This document shows, one piece after another, positions 8,217-15,470 of a stretch of 64,000 nt of DNA. Every line of letters starts with the position of its first letter. The stretch's first letter is position 1. Position numbers and translations under genes: made by a program. The DNA comes from JAIBJN01 sp963784175 (GTDB taxonomy: Bacteria > Actinomycetota > Thermoleophilia > Gaiellales > Gaiellaceae), in contig CAWAQJ010000012.1 in assembly GCA_963784175.1 (NCBI GenBank), positions 1 through 64,000 of the forward strand. Reading direction: 5' to 3'. The notes beneath the pieces were generated by a model. That model did no database searches, was not told the origin of the DNA, and was given only the letters and a program-made list of their open reading frames with translations.

Positions 8217-8255
8217 CTAGTGCTGGCCGTACCAATCACTAGTGCTGGCCGCACC
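8217..8255 (+). repeat. 22-base tandem duplication before the cyclase start
   Basis: CTAGTGCTGGCCGTACC at 8217 recurs as CTAGTGCTGGCCGCACC at 8239, one mismatch in 17. Two spaced copies 50 and 72 bases before the GTG at 8289 could be binding sites for an activator. Confidence 0.55.
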
Positions 8256-8288
8256 GACCTCGCCCTAGCGACTCTGTACGTTCGGGTC

Positions 8289-9725
8289 GTGAGTACCGCC
8301 GAGCTTCCTGTACCGCGCGTGACCCTCGCCCCGAGCTACGGGCGACGCCGGCGCAACACCCTCGCCGCAGCCGCCTGGGTCCTGGTCGGGGCGCTGCCGC
8401 TCGTCGGCCTCGTCTCGCTCGTGCTGCGCGAGCAGCTCGATCCGAACTGGTTGAATCCACAGGTCCACTTCACCGTGTTCTTGACGGTCGGCATCGGCGT
8501 CTCGCTACTCGCCGTCGCCGCCGGGGAAGCGGCGAACCGCCGCGGCGACGCCCGCGTCCAGCTGATCTCGCTCGCCTTCCTCGCGACGGGCGGTTTCCTC
8601 GGCCTGCACGCGTTTGGGACCACAGGAGTGCTGTTCGCGCACGAGTACGCGGGGTTCAAAGTCGCGAATCCCGTCGGCTTAGTCCTCGCTTCGCTCTTCG
8701 CTTTCGCTTCGGGGTTCGTTGATGTGCGTCCTTCGTTTGCGCCGTTCGTCGTTCGGCACCGCGTGGCGCTGCGCCGGACGGTGCTGGGCGCCTTGGCCGT
8801 GTGGCTCCTCTGGACGGTCATCGAGATGCCGCCGCTAGACAACCTCTACAGCGAAGGCGGGTCCAATGGCCTGATCACGGCGATGGCGGCGCTCGGCGGG
8901 CTCGCCTACGCCGTCGCGGCGGCCCGCTACTGGTACGTCTATCGCGGGCGGATAGCGCTGCTCCAAGCGAGCGTGATCGCCTGCTTCGCCCTCCTGGCCC
9001 AGGCGATGATCGGCGTGGCGCTGACCGGCGAACGCGCCTGGCACGCGAGCTGGTGGTGGTGGCACGGCCTCATCGTGACGGCGTACGCCGCGGTCAGCTA
9101 CGCCGCGCACCGTCAGTGGCGCGACGAGCGGTTCCGCACGCTCTACCTGTCCACCACGCGCGAGCGGGTGCAACCGGTGAGCGTCCTCTTCAGCGACCTC
9201 GCCGGCTTCACGGCGTTCGCCGAGCGCGCGAATCCCGCGGACGTCGCAAGGGTGCTCGACACGTACTACGCCGCCGCGGTACCGCTGATCACGCTTAGGT
9301 TCGGGGGCGACGTCGAGAAGTTCATGGGCGACGGCATGATGGTCACCTTCAACACTCGAGGCGACCAGCCCGATCACGCCTTGCGAGCCGCCCAGGCTGC
9401 GCTCGCGATCCAGCGGGAGCTGACCGCCGTCGCTGAGGCCAACCCCGGATGGCCTCCGCTGCGCGTCGGCGTGAACAGCGGCCTCGCGTCTGTGCGCGAG
9501 ATGGGCGGCGACGGGTTCGTCAGCTATGTGGTCGTGGGCGACACGGTCAACACGGCATCGCGGCTCGAGGGCGAGGCACCCGAGGGCGGCGTGCTGATCG
9601 GCGCCGAGACCCGTCGGGCGCTCCCGGAGGGCAGCATCGTCGAGGCCGTTCCGGGGTTGCGGGTGAAGGGCAGGGAGGAGGCGGTCGATGCGTACCTCCT
9701 TCACGGGCTGCCCCATTCGCGCTGA
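8289..9725 (+). CDS. membrane-bound class III adenylate/guanylate cyclase
   Basis: A 478-residue sensor-cyclase. Residues about 20-280 hold seven hydrophobic helices (AAAAWVLVGALPLVGLVSLV first, WWWWHGLIVTAYAAVSYAA last), an uncharacterised receptor-like membrane module. The class III catalytic domain begins at about 297: metal-binding Asp303 (VLFSDLAGFTAF) and Asp348 (KFMGDGMMVTF), base-selecting Lys344, and transition-state Asn421 and Arg425 (VVGDTVNTASRLE). All residues for catalysis are present, so a cyclic nucleotide, probably cAMP, is the expected product. The GTG at 8289 is preferred because the preceding 23 codons fall in the tandem duplication. No HAMP domain links the two halves. 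The ligand sensed is unknown. Confidence 0.9.
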   Translation: MSTAELPVPRVTLAPSYGRRRRNTLAAAAWVLVGALPLVGLVSLVLREQLDPNWLNPQVHFTVFLTVGIGVSLLAVAAGEAANRRGDARVQLISLAFLATGGFLGLHAFGTTGVLFAHEYAGFKVANPVGLVLASLFAFASGFVDVRPSFAPFVVRHRVALRRTVLGALAVWLLWTVIEMPPLDNLYSEGGSNGLITAMAALGGLAYAVAAARYWYVYRGRIALLQASVIACFALLAQAMIGVALTGERAWHASWWWWHGLIVTAYAAVSYAAHRQWRDERFRTLYLSTTRERVQPVSVLFSDLAGFTAFAERANPADVARVLDTYYAAAVPLITLRFGGDVEKFMGDGMMVTFNTRGDQPDHALRAAQAALAIQRELTAVAEANPGWPPLRVGVNSGLASVREMGGDGFVSYVVVGDTVNTASRLEGEAPEGGVLIGAETRRALPEGSIVEAVPGLRVKGREEAVDAYLLHGLPHSR

Positions 9726-9889
9726 CTCACGGTTTCTGGTCGTTAGCCGTGGCTCAGGGACAAAACGGTGTACGCGGTCGATCCCGCGGCATTGGAGTGC
9801 TGGCCGCGGATCAAGCACCTAGCCCGTGGTTGAAGAGGTTCGTCGGGGCGGCACGCCGGCGGACGGGCTCGGGGATGGACGGTCACGGC

Positions 9890-9920
9890 GAGTAGCGTGG
9901 ATCAAATAGGCCAGAACACA
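9890..9920 (+). repeat. intergenic repeat, copy B
   Basis: GAGTAGCGTGGATC, then AAATAGGCCAGAACACA. It differs from copy D by one base over 31 and lies 91 bases before the GNAT start. Confidence 0.6.
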
Positions 9921-10010
9921 CTCGCCTGGGCCAGCGTTCGGGAATGTCCCCGAGCACTCTCGTTTCCGCCTGCTCTCGACGACCCGGGCTAAGCTCGACT
10001 GAAGCCGCCG

Positions 10011-10625
10011 ATGGCCAAGCTCTCAGCACAGGTATCCGGAGGGGCGAGCCCCGCCGAGGGGGCTTCCTACGAGACCCGTCCGCTCGACGCGTCCACGTGG
10101 GACGCCTTTGCGGAGCTGGTCGAGCGCAACAACGGGGTCTACGGAGGGTGCTGGTGCATCGCCCATCACTCCGAGTACCAACGCGGCGTCAGCGATCCCC
10201 GCACTCTGAAGGAGGAGCTGGTCAGGGCTGGCCGCGCACATGCGGCGCTGGTCTTCGACGAGGATGACCTCGCGCAGGGCTGGTGCCAGTACGGCAGTCC
10301 GGAGGAACTCGGGCTCAAGCACACCCGTGAGTACGCGAAGAACCCGCCGCCTCGTGCGCGCTGGCGGATCGCCTGCGTCTTCGTCGATAAGGGCCATCGC
10401 GGCCGCGGCGTCGCGAGGGCGGGGCTGGAGGGCGCACTCGCCCAGATCGCCGCCGCCGGCGGCGGTCTCGTCGAAGTGATCTCCGAGGTAACCGCCGGAC
10501 GGGAGGCCCAAAGCCGGTTCCTGTTCAGCGCGACCGCCGAGCTGTTCGAGCAATACGGGTTCACGAGAGGACGGCAGGTCGGCAAGCACGCCTGGATCCT
10601 GAGCCGCGAAATCGATCCGGTGTAG
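10011..10625 (+). CDS. GNAT-family N-acetyltransferase
   Basis: A 204-residue acetyltransferase. The acetyl-CoA-binding motif is the stretch CVFVDKGHRGRGVARAGLEG, with the Gly/Arg-rich loop RGRGVA; the C-terminal ELFEQYGFTRGRQVG is the usual last strand and helix. The N-terminal third has a Cys/Trp/His cluster (NNGVYGGCWCIAHHSEY) seen in a GNAT subgroup of unknown substrate. It stands alone; copy B of the intergenic repeat lies upstream. No Shine-Dalgarno site is visible. Confidence 0.85.
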   Translation: MAKLSAQVSGGASPAEGASYETRPLDASTWDAFAELVERNNGVYGGCWCIAHHSEYQRGVSDPRTLKEELVRAGRAHAALVFDEDDLAQGWCQYGSPEELGLKHTREYAKNPPPRARWRIACVFVDKGHRGRGVARAGLEGALAQIAAAGGGLVEVISEVTAGREAQSRFLFSATAELFEQYGFTRGRQVGKHAWILSREIDPV

Positions 10626-10725
10626 CGGACACGCGCACGCCGCAAGAAGAAACACGGTTTGGGGGACAGGTAGCCGTGACCTGTGCCAGCTCTCGCCTGA
10701 CATCGCTCGGAGGACCTGCCGCGCT

Positions 10726-10753
10726 GAGTAGATAGGACAAATTGGTCAGAACA
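10726..10753 (+). repeat. intergenic repeat, copy C
   Basis: GAGTAGATAGGAC, then AAATTGGTCAGAACA. It lies 81 bases before the lipoprotein start, in the same orientation as the other copies. Confidence 0.5.
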
Positions 10754-10833
10754 GGCGCAGCCCGGTCAGCCACCGCGCGACCGCGTAACACTGGCGCAAC
10801 ATCCCACGGCGGCGGCGCGCCGTAGCTTGAGAC

Positions 10834-11358
10834 ATGACTCTCTCGAGAACATATTCAGTGCTCGCAGCTCTGACCGCAGCCTCCGCCCTTGTTCTCGCAG
10901 CATGCGGAGGCGACGGCTCCTCGAACTCCAGCCCGGCCACCGGCACGACCTCGGGCGAGACTGTCGCCGTCGCGAAGGTCGACGGCGTGGGCGACGTCCT
11001 CGTCGACTCGCAGGGAGCAGCGCTCTACTCGCCCGACCAGGAGACGGGCGGCAAGGTGCTCTGCACCGGCGCCTGCACCTCGATCTGGGTGCCTCTGACG
11101 CTCCCCGACGGCGCTCAGCCGACAGGCTCGTCCGACGTCAGTGGACAGCTCGGCGTCGTCCAGCGGCCCGACGGGACCGAGCAGGTGACCTACGAGGGGA
11201 AGCCCCTCTACAGCTTCGTGGAGGACCGCGCGCCGCAAACGGTGACGGGAAACGGCTTCGCCGACAGCTTCGGCGGCACGAGCTTCACCTGGCACGTCGC
11301 CGCGGTGGGCCCCGTCTCCGGCGGCTCGACGTCTACGGAGGGAGGCTACGGCTACTGA
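10834..11358 (+). CDS. secreted lipoprotein with two COG4315-type repeats
   Basis: A 174-residue exported lipoprotein. Signal sequence residues 1-23 with lipobox LVLAAC, lipidated Cys24, then a Gly/Ser/Thr linker. Two copies of the secreted-repeat domain follow: GVGDVLVDSQGAALYSPDQE with CTGACTSIWVPL, and GVVQRPDGTEQVTYEGKPLY with FADSFGGTSFTWHV. Such proteins are common surface lipoproteins of actinobacteria with no firm function. The last 15 residues are Gly/Ser/Tyr-rich. No Shine-Dalgarno site; a TAGCTT hexamer lies 5 bases before the ATG. Confidence 0.9.
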   Translation: MTLSRTYSVLAALTAASALVLAACGGDGSSNSSPATGTTSGETVAVAKVDGVGDVLVDSQGAALYSPDQETGGKVLCTGACTSIWVPLTLPDGAQPTGSSDVSGQLGVVQRPDGTEQVTYEGKPLYSFVEDRAPQTVTGNGFADSFGGTSFTWHVAAVGPVSGGSTSTEGGYGY

Positions 11359-11475
11359 GACAGCTTGGCCAGGGCGGCCCGACCGGCCCGGGCGTCCGAC
11401 ATCGCTCGTCGCGCCTGACGCCTGGAATGCCCAACGGGCGTGCCCGGCCGACCCTGGCCGACCCCCAACCGCGGC

Positions 11476-11847
11476 TCAGTTGTCCCGAATGTTGGCGGGC
11501 GTCACGAGGTACGCCATAAAACCTATGCCCAGGGCACCGATCGTAAGTACCGCCTCAGACACTGGATCTCCGCCAAACATGTTCACATCGACGCATCCAG
11601 CAGCTCCCGGCGCGTCAGTAAGTTCAGAAACAGGCTTGCACTCGTCAACTCGCCCAAAGAGGAACCAGAGAACAAGGAAACCGACTGGCGTGGCAAACAC
11701 CGCCGCAATCGCCTTCGCAACCACTGCAAGGCGGCGTCTAACACGTTCCGCACGTCGCCACAAGACTCCTGAGCCCCCGGGGACGGGTTCAAGGGCTGCC
11801 CCGTCTCCGTTCCCCCTTCGGTGAGCGCGTCGAGGGCCGCCCTCCAC
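11476..11847 (-). CDS. small two-helix membrane protein, unknown function
   Basis: The frame reads two clear membrane helices, IAAVFATPVGFLVLWFLFG and EAVLTIGALGIGFMAYLVTP, joined by a 35-residue outside loop with two Cys (VDECKP and AAGCVDV) that might form a disulfide. It ends TPANIRDN. The first 35 codons are low-complexity and unlikely to be real; a GTG giving MVAKAIAAVFATP is a plausible true start, near 11738. Base composition is less GC-rich than in its neighbours, which hints at a different origin. Family not recognised. Confidence 0.5.
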   Translation of the reverse strand: MEGGPRRAHRRGNGDGAALEPVPGGSGVLWRRAERVRRRLAVVAKAIAAVFATPVGFLVLWFLFGRVDECKPVSELTDAPGAAGCVDVNMFGGDPVSEAVLTIGALGIGFMAYLVTPANIRDN

Positions 11848-11850
11848 GCT

Positions 11851-11881
11851 GAGTAGCGTGGATCAAATAGGCCACAACACA
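11851..11881 (+). repeat. intergenic repeat, copy D with stem-loop
   Basis: Nearly identical to copy B. Together with bases 11844-11850 it forms a perfect hairpin, CCACGCT and AGCGTGG around the loop GAGT. It lies about 85 bases before the small leader frame at 11966. Confidence 0.6.
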
Positions 11882-11965
11882 CTCGGCCGCTCCGATGAGT
11901 TCTCGGTGGTTTGTCAGTCTCTACGGCGATACGGCCGAAGCGGCAGTCGGACAAGGAGTCATGAG

Positions 11966-12028
11966 ATGACCGGAATGGATGCTGTGGAGAAGCAAGTCGA
12001 GGCGTTCGTGGCGGTCGGTACACAATGA
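11966..12028 (+). CDS. 20-codon upstream frame overlapping the lactonase start
   Basis: ATG at 11966 has a good Shine-Dalgarno site (AAGGAG, 7 bases upstream), which the lactonase start itself lacks. It encodes MTGMDAVEKQVEAFVAVGTQ and its TGA overlaps the ATG at 12025 (ATGA). It could be a leader peptide that couples translation into the lactonase gene. The sequence also looks like the first helix of a SnoaL-type protein, so it may instead be the stub of a lost gene. Confidence 0.45.
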   Translation: MTGMDAVEKQVEAFVAVGTQ

Positions 12029-12648
12029 ACACCCCCGCCTCGATCACCATCACGCCAGTCTTCGTTGCCGACCTTTCCGTCGAGGGCGAGCGGATGCCGG
12101 TCTACGTGCACGTCATCGACCATCCCGATGCGCGCGTGCTGGTCGACACCGGCATGACGGAGCTGCACCCGGCGATGGCCGACATGGATCCCCGCCTCCA
12201 GCCGCTGAGCGAGCAGGACTTCGATCTCGCCGGCATCGACATCGTCGTCAACACACACCTGCACGCCGACCACTGTGGCGGCAACCACCTCTTCGCCGGC
12301 AAGCCGATCTACGTCCAGCGTCGGGAGCTCGACGACGCGCGCAGCGAGGACGACTACACCATTCGCGAGTGGGTCGAGGCGCCCGGCGTGCGGTATGTGC
12401 CGGTCGACGGCGAGCACGAGCTGCTGCCCGGGCTCCGACTCGTCCCGGCGCCGGGCCACACACGCGGCATGCAGATGGTCGTCGTCGAGACCGGCGGGCG
12501 CCCGGTCATCGTCGGCGGCGACGTGGCGGTGTGGTTCGGCGAGTTCGACGAGCCGCCCACCGAAGGCCGGCAGCGGGTCCTTGCGCTCGACCCCGAGCTC
12601 GTCTGGCTCACGCACGAGCACGAGCCATGGCGACCACCCACCGTCTGA
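12025..12648 (+). CDS. metallo-beta-lactamase-fold hydrolase, AHL-lactonase-like
   Basis: A 207-residue zinc hydrolase. The metal motif HLHADH (His78, His80, Asp82, His83) lies in VVNTHLHADHCGGN; further ligands are the His of PAPGHTRGM, the Asp of VIVGGDVAVW and a late THEHEPW. The N-terminal VYVHVIDHPDARVLVDTGM and overall length match the N-acyl-homoserine lactonase (AiiA) branch, but many relatives open other lactones. It is cytoplasmic (no signal peptide). Its start is coupled to the short upstream frame. Quorum-quenching activity is an inference. Confidence 0.85.
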   Translation: MNTPASITITPVFVADLSVEGERMPVYVHVIDHPDARVLVDTGMTELHPAMADMDPRLQPLSEQDFDLAGIDIVVNTHLHADHCGGNHLFAGKPIYVQRRELDDARSEDDYTIREWVEAPGVRYVPVDGEHELLPGLRLVPAPGHTRGMQMVVVETGGRPVIVGGDVAVWFGEFDEPPTEGRQRVLALDPELVWLTHEHEPWRPPTV

Positions 12649-12788
12649 GGCATCACGCCGGCCCCCGGGGCAACTCGTCGGGCCACGAGTCGATCGTCAC
12701 GTTGACGCCCGACCACACCGGCCTCGTCGAGGGTCCTTCACCCGACGGCCTGTCAGAACCCGGAAACGGCATACTCCATGCCGAAATC

Positions 12789-13514
12789 GTGCAGGAGAAT
12801 GCTCACCGGTCCCACGCCTCCCTGGAGCGCGGCCTCCGCGAGAAGAAGGCGGAGAAGATCGTCCGTCTCGTCGAGACGGTCAGCTCATGGGACGGCGCCA
12901 CGGTGCTGGACATCGGCACCGGCGCCGGCGTGATCGCCCACACGCTCGCCCAGAGGGTCGGGCCCGAGGGCGAGGTGCACTCGCTCGACATCGGTGACGA
13001 GCGCGTCGAGAAGGAGGGCTACAGGTTCCAGCAAGTGACCGACCCGCGCCTCCCCTTCCCCGACAAGACGTTCGACATCGTCCTCTCGAACCACGTTATC
13101 GAGCACGTAGGGGACACGCCCGAGCAGAACCTGCACGTCGCGGAGATCCATCGCGTCCTGAAGGACGACGGGCTCCTGTACCTGGCGACCGCCACCCGCT
13201 GGCTCGTGATGGAGCCGCACTACCACCTGCCGTTCCTGAGCTGGTTCCCGCGCCCGCTCGCGGGCGTCTACCTCCGCGTCACGCGGCGCGGTCGCGACTA
13301 CGACTGCTACCTCCCGAGCCACCGACGCCTACGGCAGCTGCTCGCCGACTCGGGGTTCCGCTGGAAGGAGCCGGTCTTCGAGGCCATGCGGCTGATGGCC
13401 GAGATCGAGCAGCCGACGGGCATGACCAAGCGGATCCTCACGGCTCCGGAGCCGGTGCTGAAGGCGATCCGGCCGGCGATCCCGACCATCATCTTCCTGG
13501 CGCGGAAGGCATAG
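12789..13514 (+). CDS. class I SAM-dependent methyltransferase
   Basis: A methyltransferase of about 241 residues. SAM-binding motif I is VLDIGTGAGVIAHTLAQ, the acidic motif is VHSLDIGDERV, and LPFPDKTFDIVLSNHVIEH is the type-11 motif. The C-terminal half carries a hydrophobic segment (HYHLPFLSWFPRPLAGVYLR) common in polysaccharide- or lipid-acting methyltransferases. The GTG at 12789 is preferred because a TACTCC-like hexamer lies about 13 bases upstream; an ATG at 12627 would overlap the lactonase gene. It meets the glycosyltransferase at 13515 tail to tail with no gap, at the edge of the polysaccharide locus. Confidence 0.85.
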   Translation: MQENAHRSHASLERGLREKKAEKIVRLVETVSSWDGATVLDIGTGAGVIAHTLAQRVGPEGEVHSLDIGDERVEKEGYRFQQVTDPRLPFPDKTFDIVLSNHVIEHVGDTPEQNLHVAEIHRVLKDDGLLYLATATRWLVMEPHYHLPFLSWFPRPLAGVYLRVTRRGRDYDCYLPSHRRLRQLLADSGFRWKEPVFEAMRLMAEIEQPTGMTKRILTAPEPVLKAIRPAIPTIIFLARKA

Positions 13515-14453
13515 CTACCGCAGGTCGCGGTTCGACTCCATGTCGAACCACATGGCGAAGAGCAGCAGCTGGAGCCCGGAGATGACGAGCAGGGCGACGA
13601 GCACGATCGTGGCCGCCGGCAGCGTGTTCCCCATCAGGCGCAGCACGGTCTCCGCCAGGCCGAGCCCGACGCCCGCGAGGAAGAGCAGCAGCCCGAGCGC
13701 CCAGAAGAGGACGAGCGGGTGGAAGTCGCGGATCACGTACTTCGACCCGAGCCTCCAGAAGAAGCCCTTGAAAAGCAGCCAGGAGATCGTCGGCACCACC
13801 CTCCAGAGACGGATCCCGCTGCGCTCCCCCACCCCGTAGATCGGCCGCGACGGATAGTCGCGGACCCGGCGGTTCCACACGTTCAGGTGGACGAGCATGT
13901 CGTTCGGGAAGCCGTAGCGCGGGTAGAGGCGGTCGAGGTCGAGCATCCTGAGCGCCTCCAGGCTCACGGCCGTGTAGCCGGACTGCGAGTCGGCCACGTG
14001 CCAGTAGCCCGACGCGACCTTCGTGAAGAGCGAGAGCGCCGCATTCCCGAGGTAGCGGGTGTGCGGGATCAGATTCCACGCCTGGCCGGTGAAGAGGCGG
14101 TTCGCCTTGGCGTAGTCGCACTCGCCGACGGCGATCGCGTGGACGAGGGTCTCGAGGTCGTCCGGATCCATCTGGCCGTCGGCCGCCATGACGGCGGTGA
14201 CGTCCATCTCCTCGGCGATCGCGCGCTTGTAGCCGGTGACGATCGCCGCGCCGACGCCCTGGTTGCTCTCGTGGCTCACGACCTCGACACGCGGGTCACC
14301 CGCCCGGGCGCGCTCGGCGGTCGCGTCCTTCGAGGCGTCGTCGACGACGATGATCCGGTCGACGAACGCGGGGATGGTCGCAACGGTCGACCCCACGAGG
14401 GTCTCCTCGTTGTGGGCCGGGACGACGACGGCGACGCTCTTCCCCTCGTACAC
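13515..14453 (-). CDS. family 2 glycosyltransferase with two C-terminal membrane helices
   Basis: A 312-residue GT2 protein of the dolichol/polyprenyl-phosphate sugar synthase type. The nucleotide-binding start is VAVVVPAHNEETLVGSTV, DxD-type acids lie in IIVVDDASKD and AVMAADGQMDPDDL, and DSQSGYTAVS is the acceptor-site region. Two helices at the end (LVLFWALGLLLFLAGVGLGL and ATIVLVALLVISGLQLLLF) anchor it. It would transfer a sugar from a nucleotide donor to polyprenyl phosphate on the inner membrane face. Start is GTG, 7 bases after a CATACT box. Confidence 0.9.
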   Translation of the reverse strand: MYEGKSVAVVVPAHNEETLVGSTVATIPAFVDRIIVVDDASKDATAERARAGDPRVEVVSHESNQGVGAAIVTGYKRAIAEEMDVTAVMAADGQMDPDDLETLVHAIAVGECDYAKANRLFTGQAWNLIPHTRYLGNAALSLFTKVASGYWHVADSQSGYTAVSLEALRMLDLDRLYPRYGFPNDMLVHLNVWNRRVRDYPSRPIYGVGERSGIRLWRVVPTISWLLFKGFFWRLGSKYVIRDFHPLVLFWALGLLLFLAGVGLGLAETVLRLMGNTLPAATIVLVALLVISGLQLLLFAMWFDMESNRDLR

Positions 14454-14460
14454 GCCAGGA

Positions 14461-14466
14461 AGTATG
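14461..14466 (-). promoter_or_regulatory. -10 box, leaderless start of the GT2 gene
   Basis: On the minus strand CATACT (close to TATACT) ends 7 bases before the GTG at 14453. Confidence 0.5.
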
Positions 14467-14493
14467 GGGGCGGGCGTGGACGACCGGCGGCCG

Positions 14494-15393
14494 CTAGGCC
14501 CTGCGGCGCCGACCGGCGATCGGATCCCAGGCCAGCGCGGCGACCAGGCCGACGATCAGGCCGATGAGCGCACCGACGACCATGGAGCTCCGGTTCGAGC
14601 GCGGCGTGACCGCGGACGCGCGCGCCTCGGTCACGACCTGGCCCTTCTCGACGTCGCGCGCCTGGGCGAGGAGGAGCTCGGTGTCGAGCCGCTCCTCGGA
14701 GAGATCGGAGCGATCGCCGCGCGCGAAGCCGAGGAGGGTGACAGCCGTGAGACGATCCTGCGACGAGGCGCCGGAGTCGGAGGCTGCCTCGGTGAGCCGC
14801 GCGATGGCCGCCTCAGCGGCCTCGATGTCGGTCTCCAGCTCCTCCAGGCGCGCCTCGTAGGCGGCGATCTTCGTGTCGGCGTAGGCCGACGTCCGCTCGA
14901 CGACCTCGGCCGCGAGCAGGTTGGTCGCCTCGGCGACCGTCCGGCGCGCCCACGGCCCGCGGACGGCGATCTCGAACAGCTGGTTCGTCTGCCCCGTGCG
15001 CACGACCGCGCCCGAGACCTGGCTCGTCGAGATGCCGGCGCGCAGGCGGCGGGGATCGACGCCGACCTGCTCGGCGACGTCCCCGACGACCTCCTCGCTG
15101 CGCGCGATCTCGCGCACGGCGGCGGGGTTCGTCTGCACGCTCGGGACCTGGGAGCCTCCCGTGGCCGAGAGCGGCTGGCCGAGATAGATGGTCGCCTCGG
15201 CGCGGTTGACGTCGCTCGACGCCGTCGAGGAGAAGATCCAGCCGATCAGCCCGCCGATGACGAGCCCGAGGACGAGCAGCCACCAGCGCCTGGCCAGCCG
15301 GCGGCCGTAGCGGCCGAGATCGATCTCCTGTTCCGCCTCCAGCTCCGGGAGCTCGCGGCCCCTGGGCGGGCGGGTTTCCGTGTCCGCGCTCAT
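14494..15393 (-). CDS. Wzz-like polysaccharide chain-length protein
   Basis: A 299-residue inner-membrane protein with one helix near each end: residues about 37-57 (WWLLVLGLVIGGLIGWIF) and about 267-290 (MVVGALIGLIVGLVAALAW). Between them is a long extracytoplasmic part with a coiled-coil region (AYEARLEELETDIEAAEAAI). This topology is that of Wzz/copolymerase proteins that set chain length in Wzy-dependent assembly. No kinase domain or Tyr-rich tail follows. It fits the O-antigen-ligase/polymerase-like genes nearby. Confidence 0.85.
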   Translation of the reverse strand: MSADTETRPPRGRELPELEAEQEIDLGRYGRRLARRWWLLVLGLVIGGLIGWIFSSTASSDVNRAEATIYLGQPLSATGGSQVPSVQTNPAAVREIARSEEVVGDVAEQVGVDPRRLRAGISTSQVSGAVVRTGQTNQLFEIAVRGPWARRTVAEATNLLAAEVVERTSAYADTKIAAYEARLEELETDIEAAEAAIARLTEAASDSGASSQDRLTAVTLLGFARGDRSDLSEERLDTELLLAQARDVEKGQVVTEARASAVTPRSNRSSMVVGALIGLIVGLVAALAWDPIAGRRRRA

Positions 15394-15404
15394 CGCGGCC
15401 CCCG

Positions 15405-15410
15405 ACTCTA
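15405..15410 (-). promoter_or_regulatory. -10 box upstream of the Wzz-like gene
   Basis: On the minus strand TAGAGT lies 11 bases before the ATG at 15393; no Shine-Dalgarno site intervenes. Confidence 0.42.
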
Positions 15411-15456
15411 GCGGAGCGGTCTACGGGGACGTGCCGGTCGCGACGGCGGGCTCCTC

Positions 15457-15462
15457 TAGCAT
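15457..15462 (+). promoter_or_regulatory. -10 box, leaderless start of sulfotransferase 1
   Basis: TAGCAT ends 8 bases before the GTG at 15471. Confidence 0.52.
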
Positions 15463-15470
15463 GCGCCCGC

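Larger units (their letters stand above)
7920..8288. other. intergenic stretch with hairpin and repeats before the cyclase
   Basis: No gene is seen. It carries the first copy of the intergenic repeat (8011-8032), a 9-base-stem hairpin (8102-8136) and an imperfect 22-base tandem duplication (8217-8255) just before the cyclase start. The amount of structure suggests a regulatory region. Confidence 0.5.
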
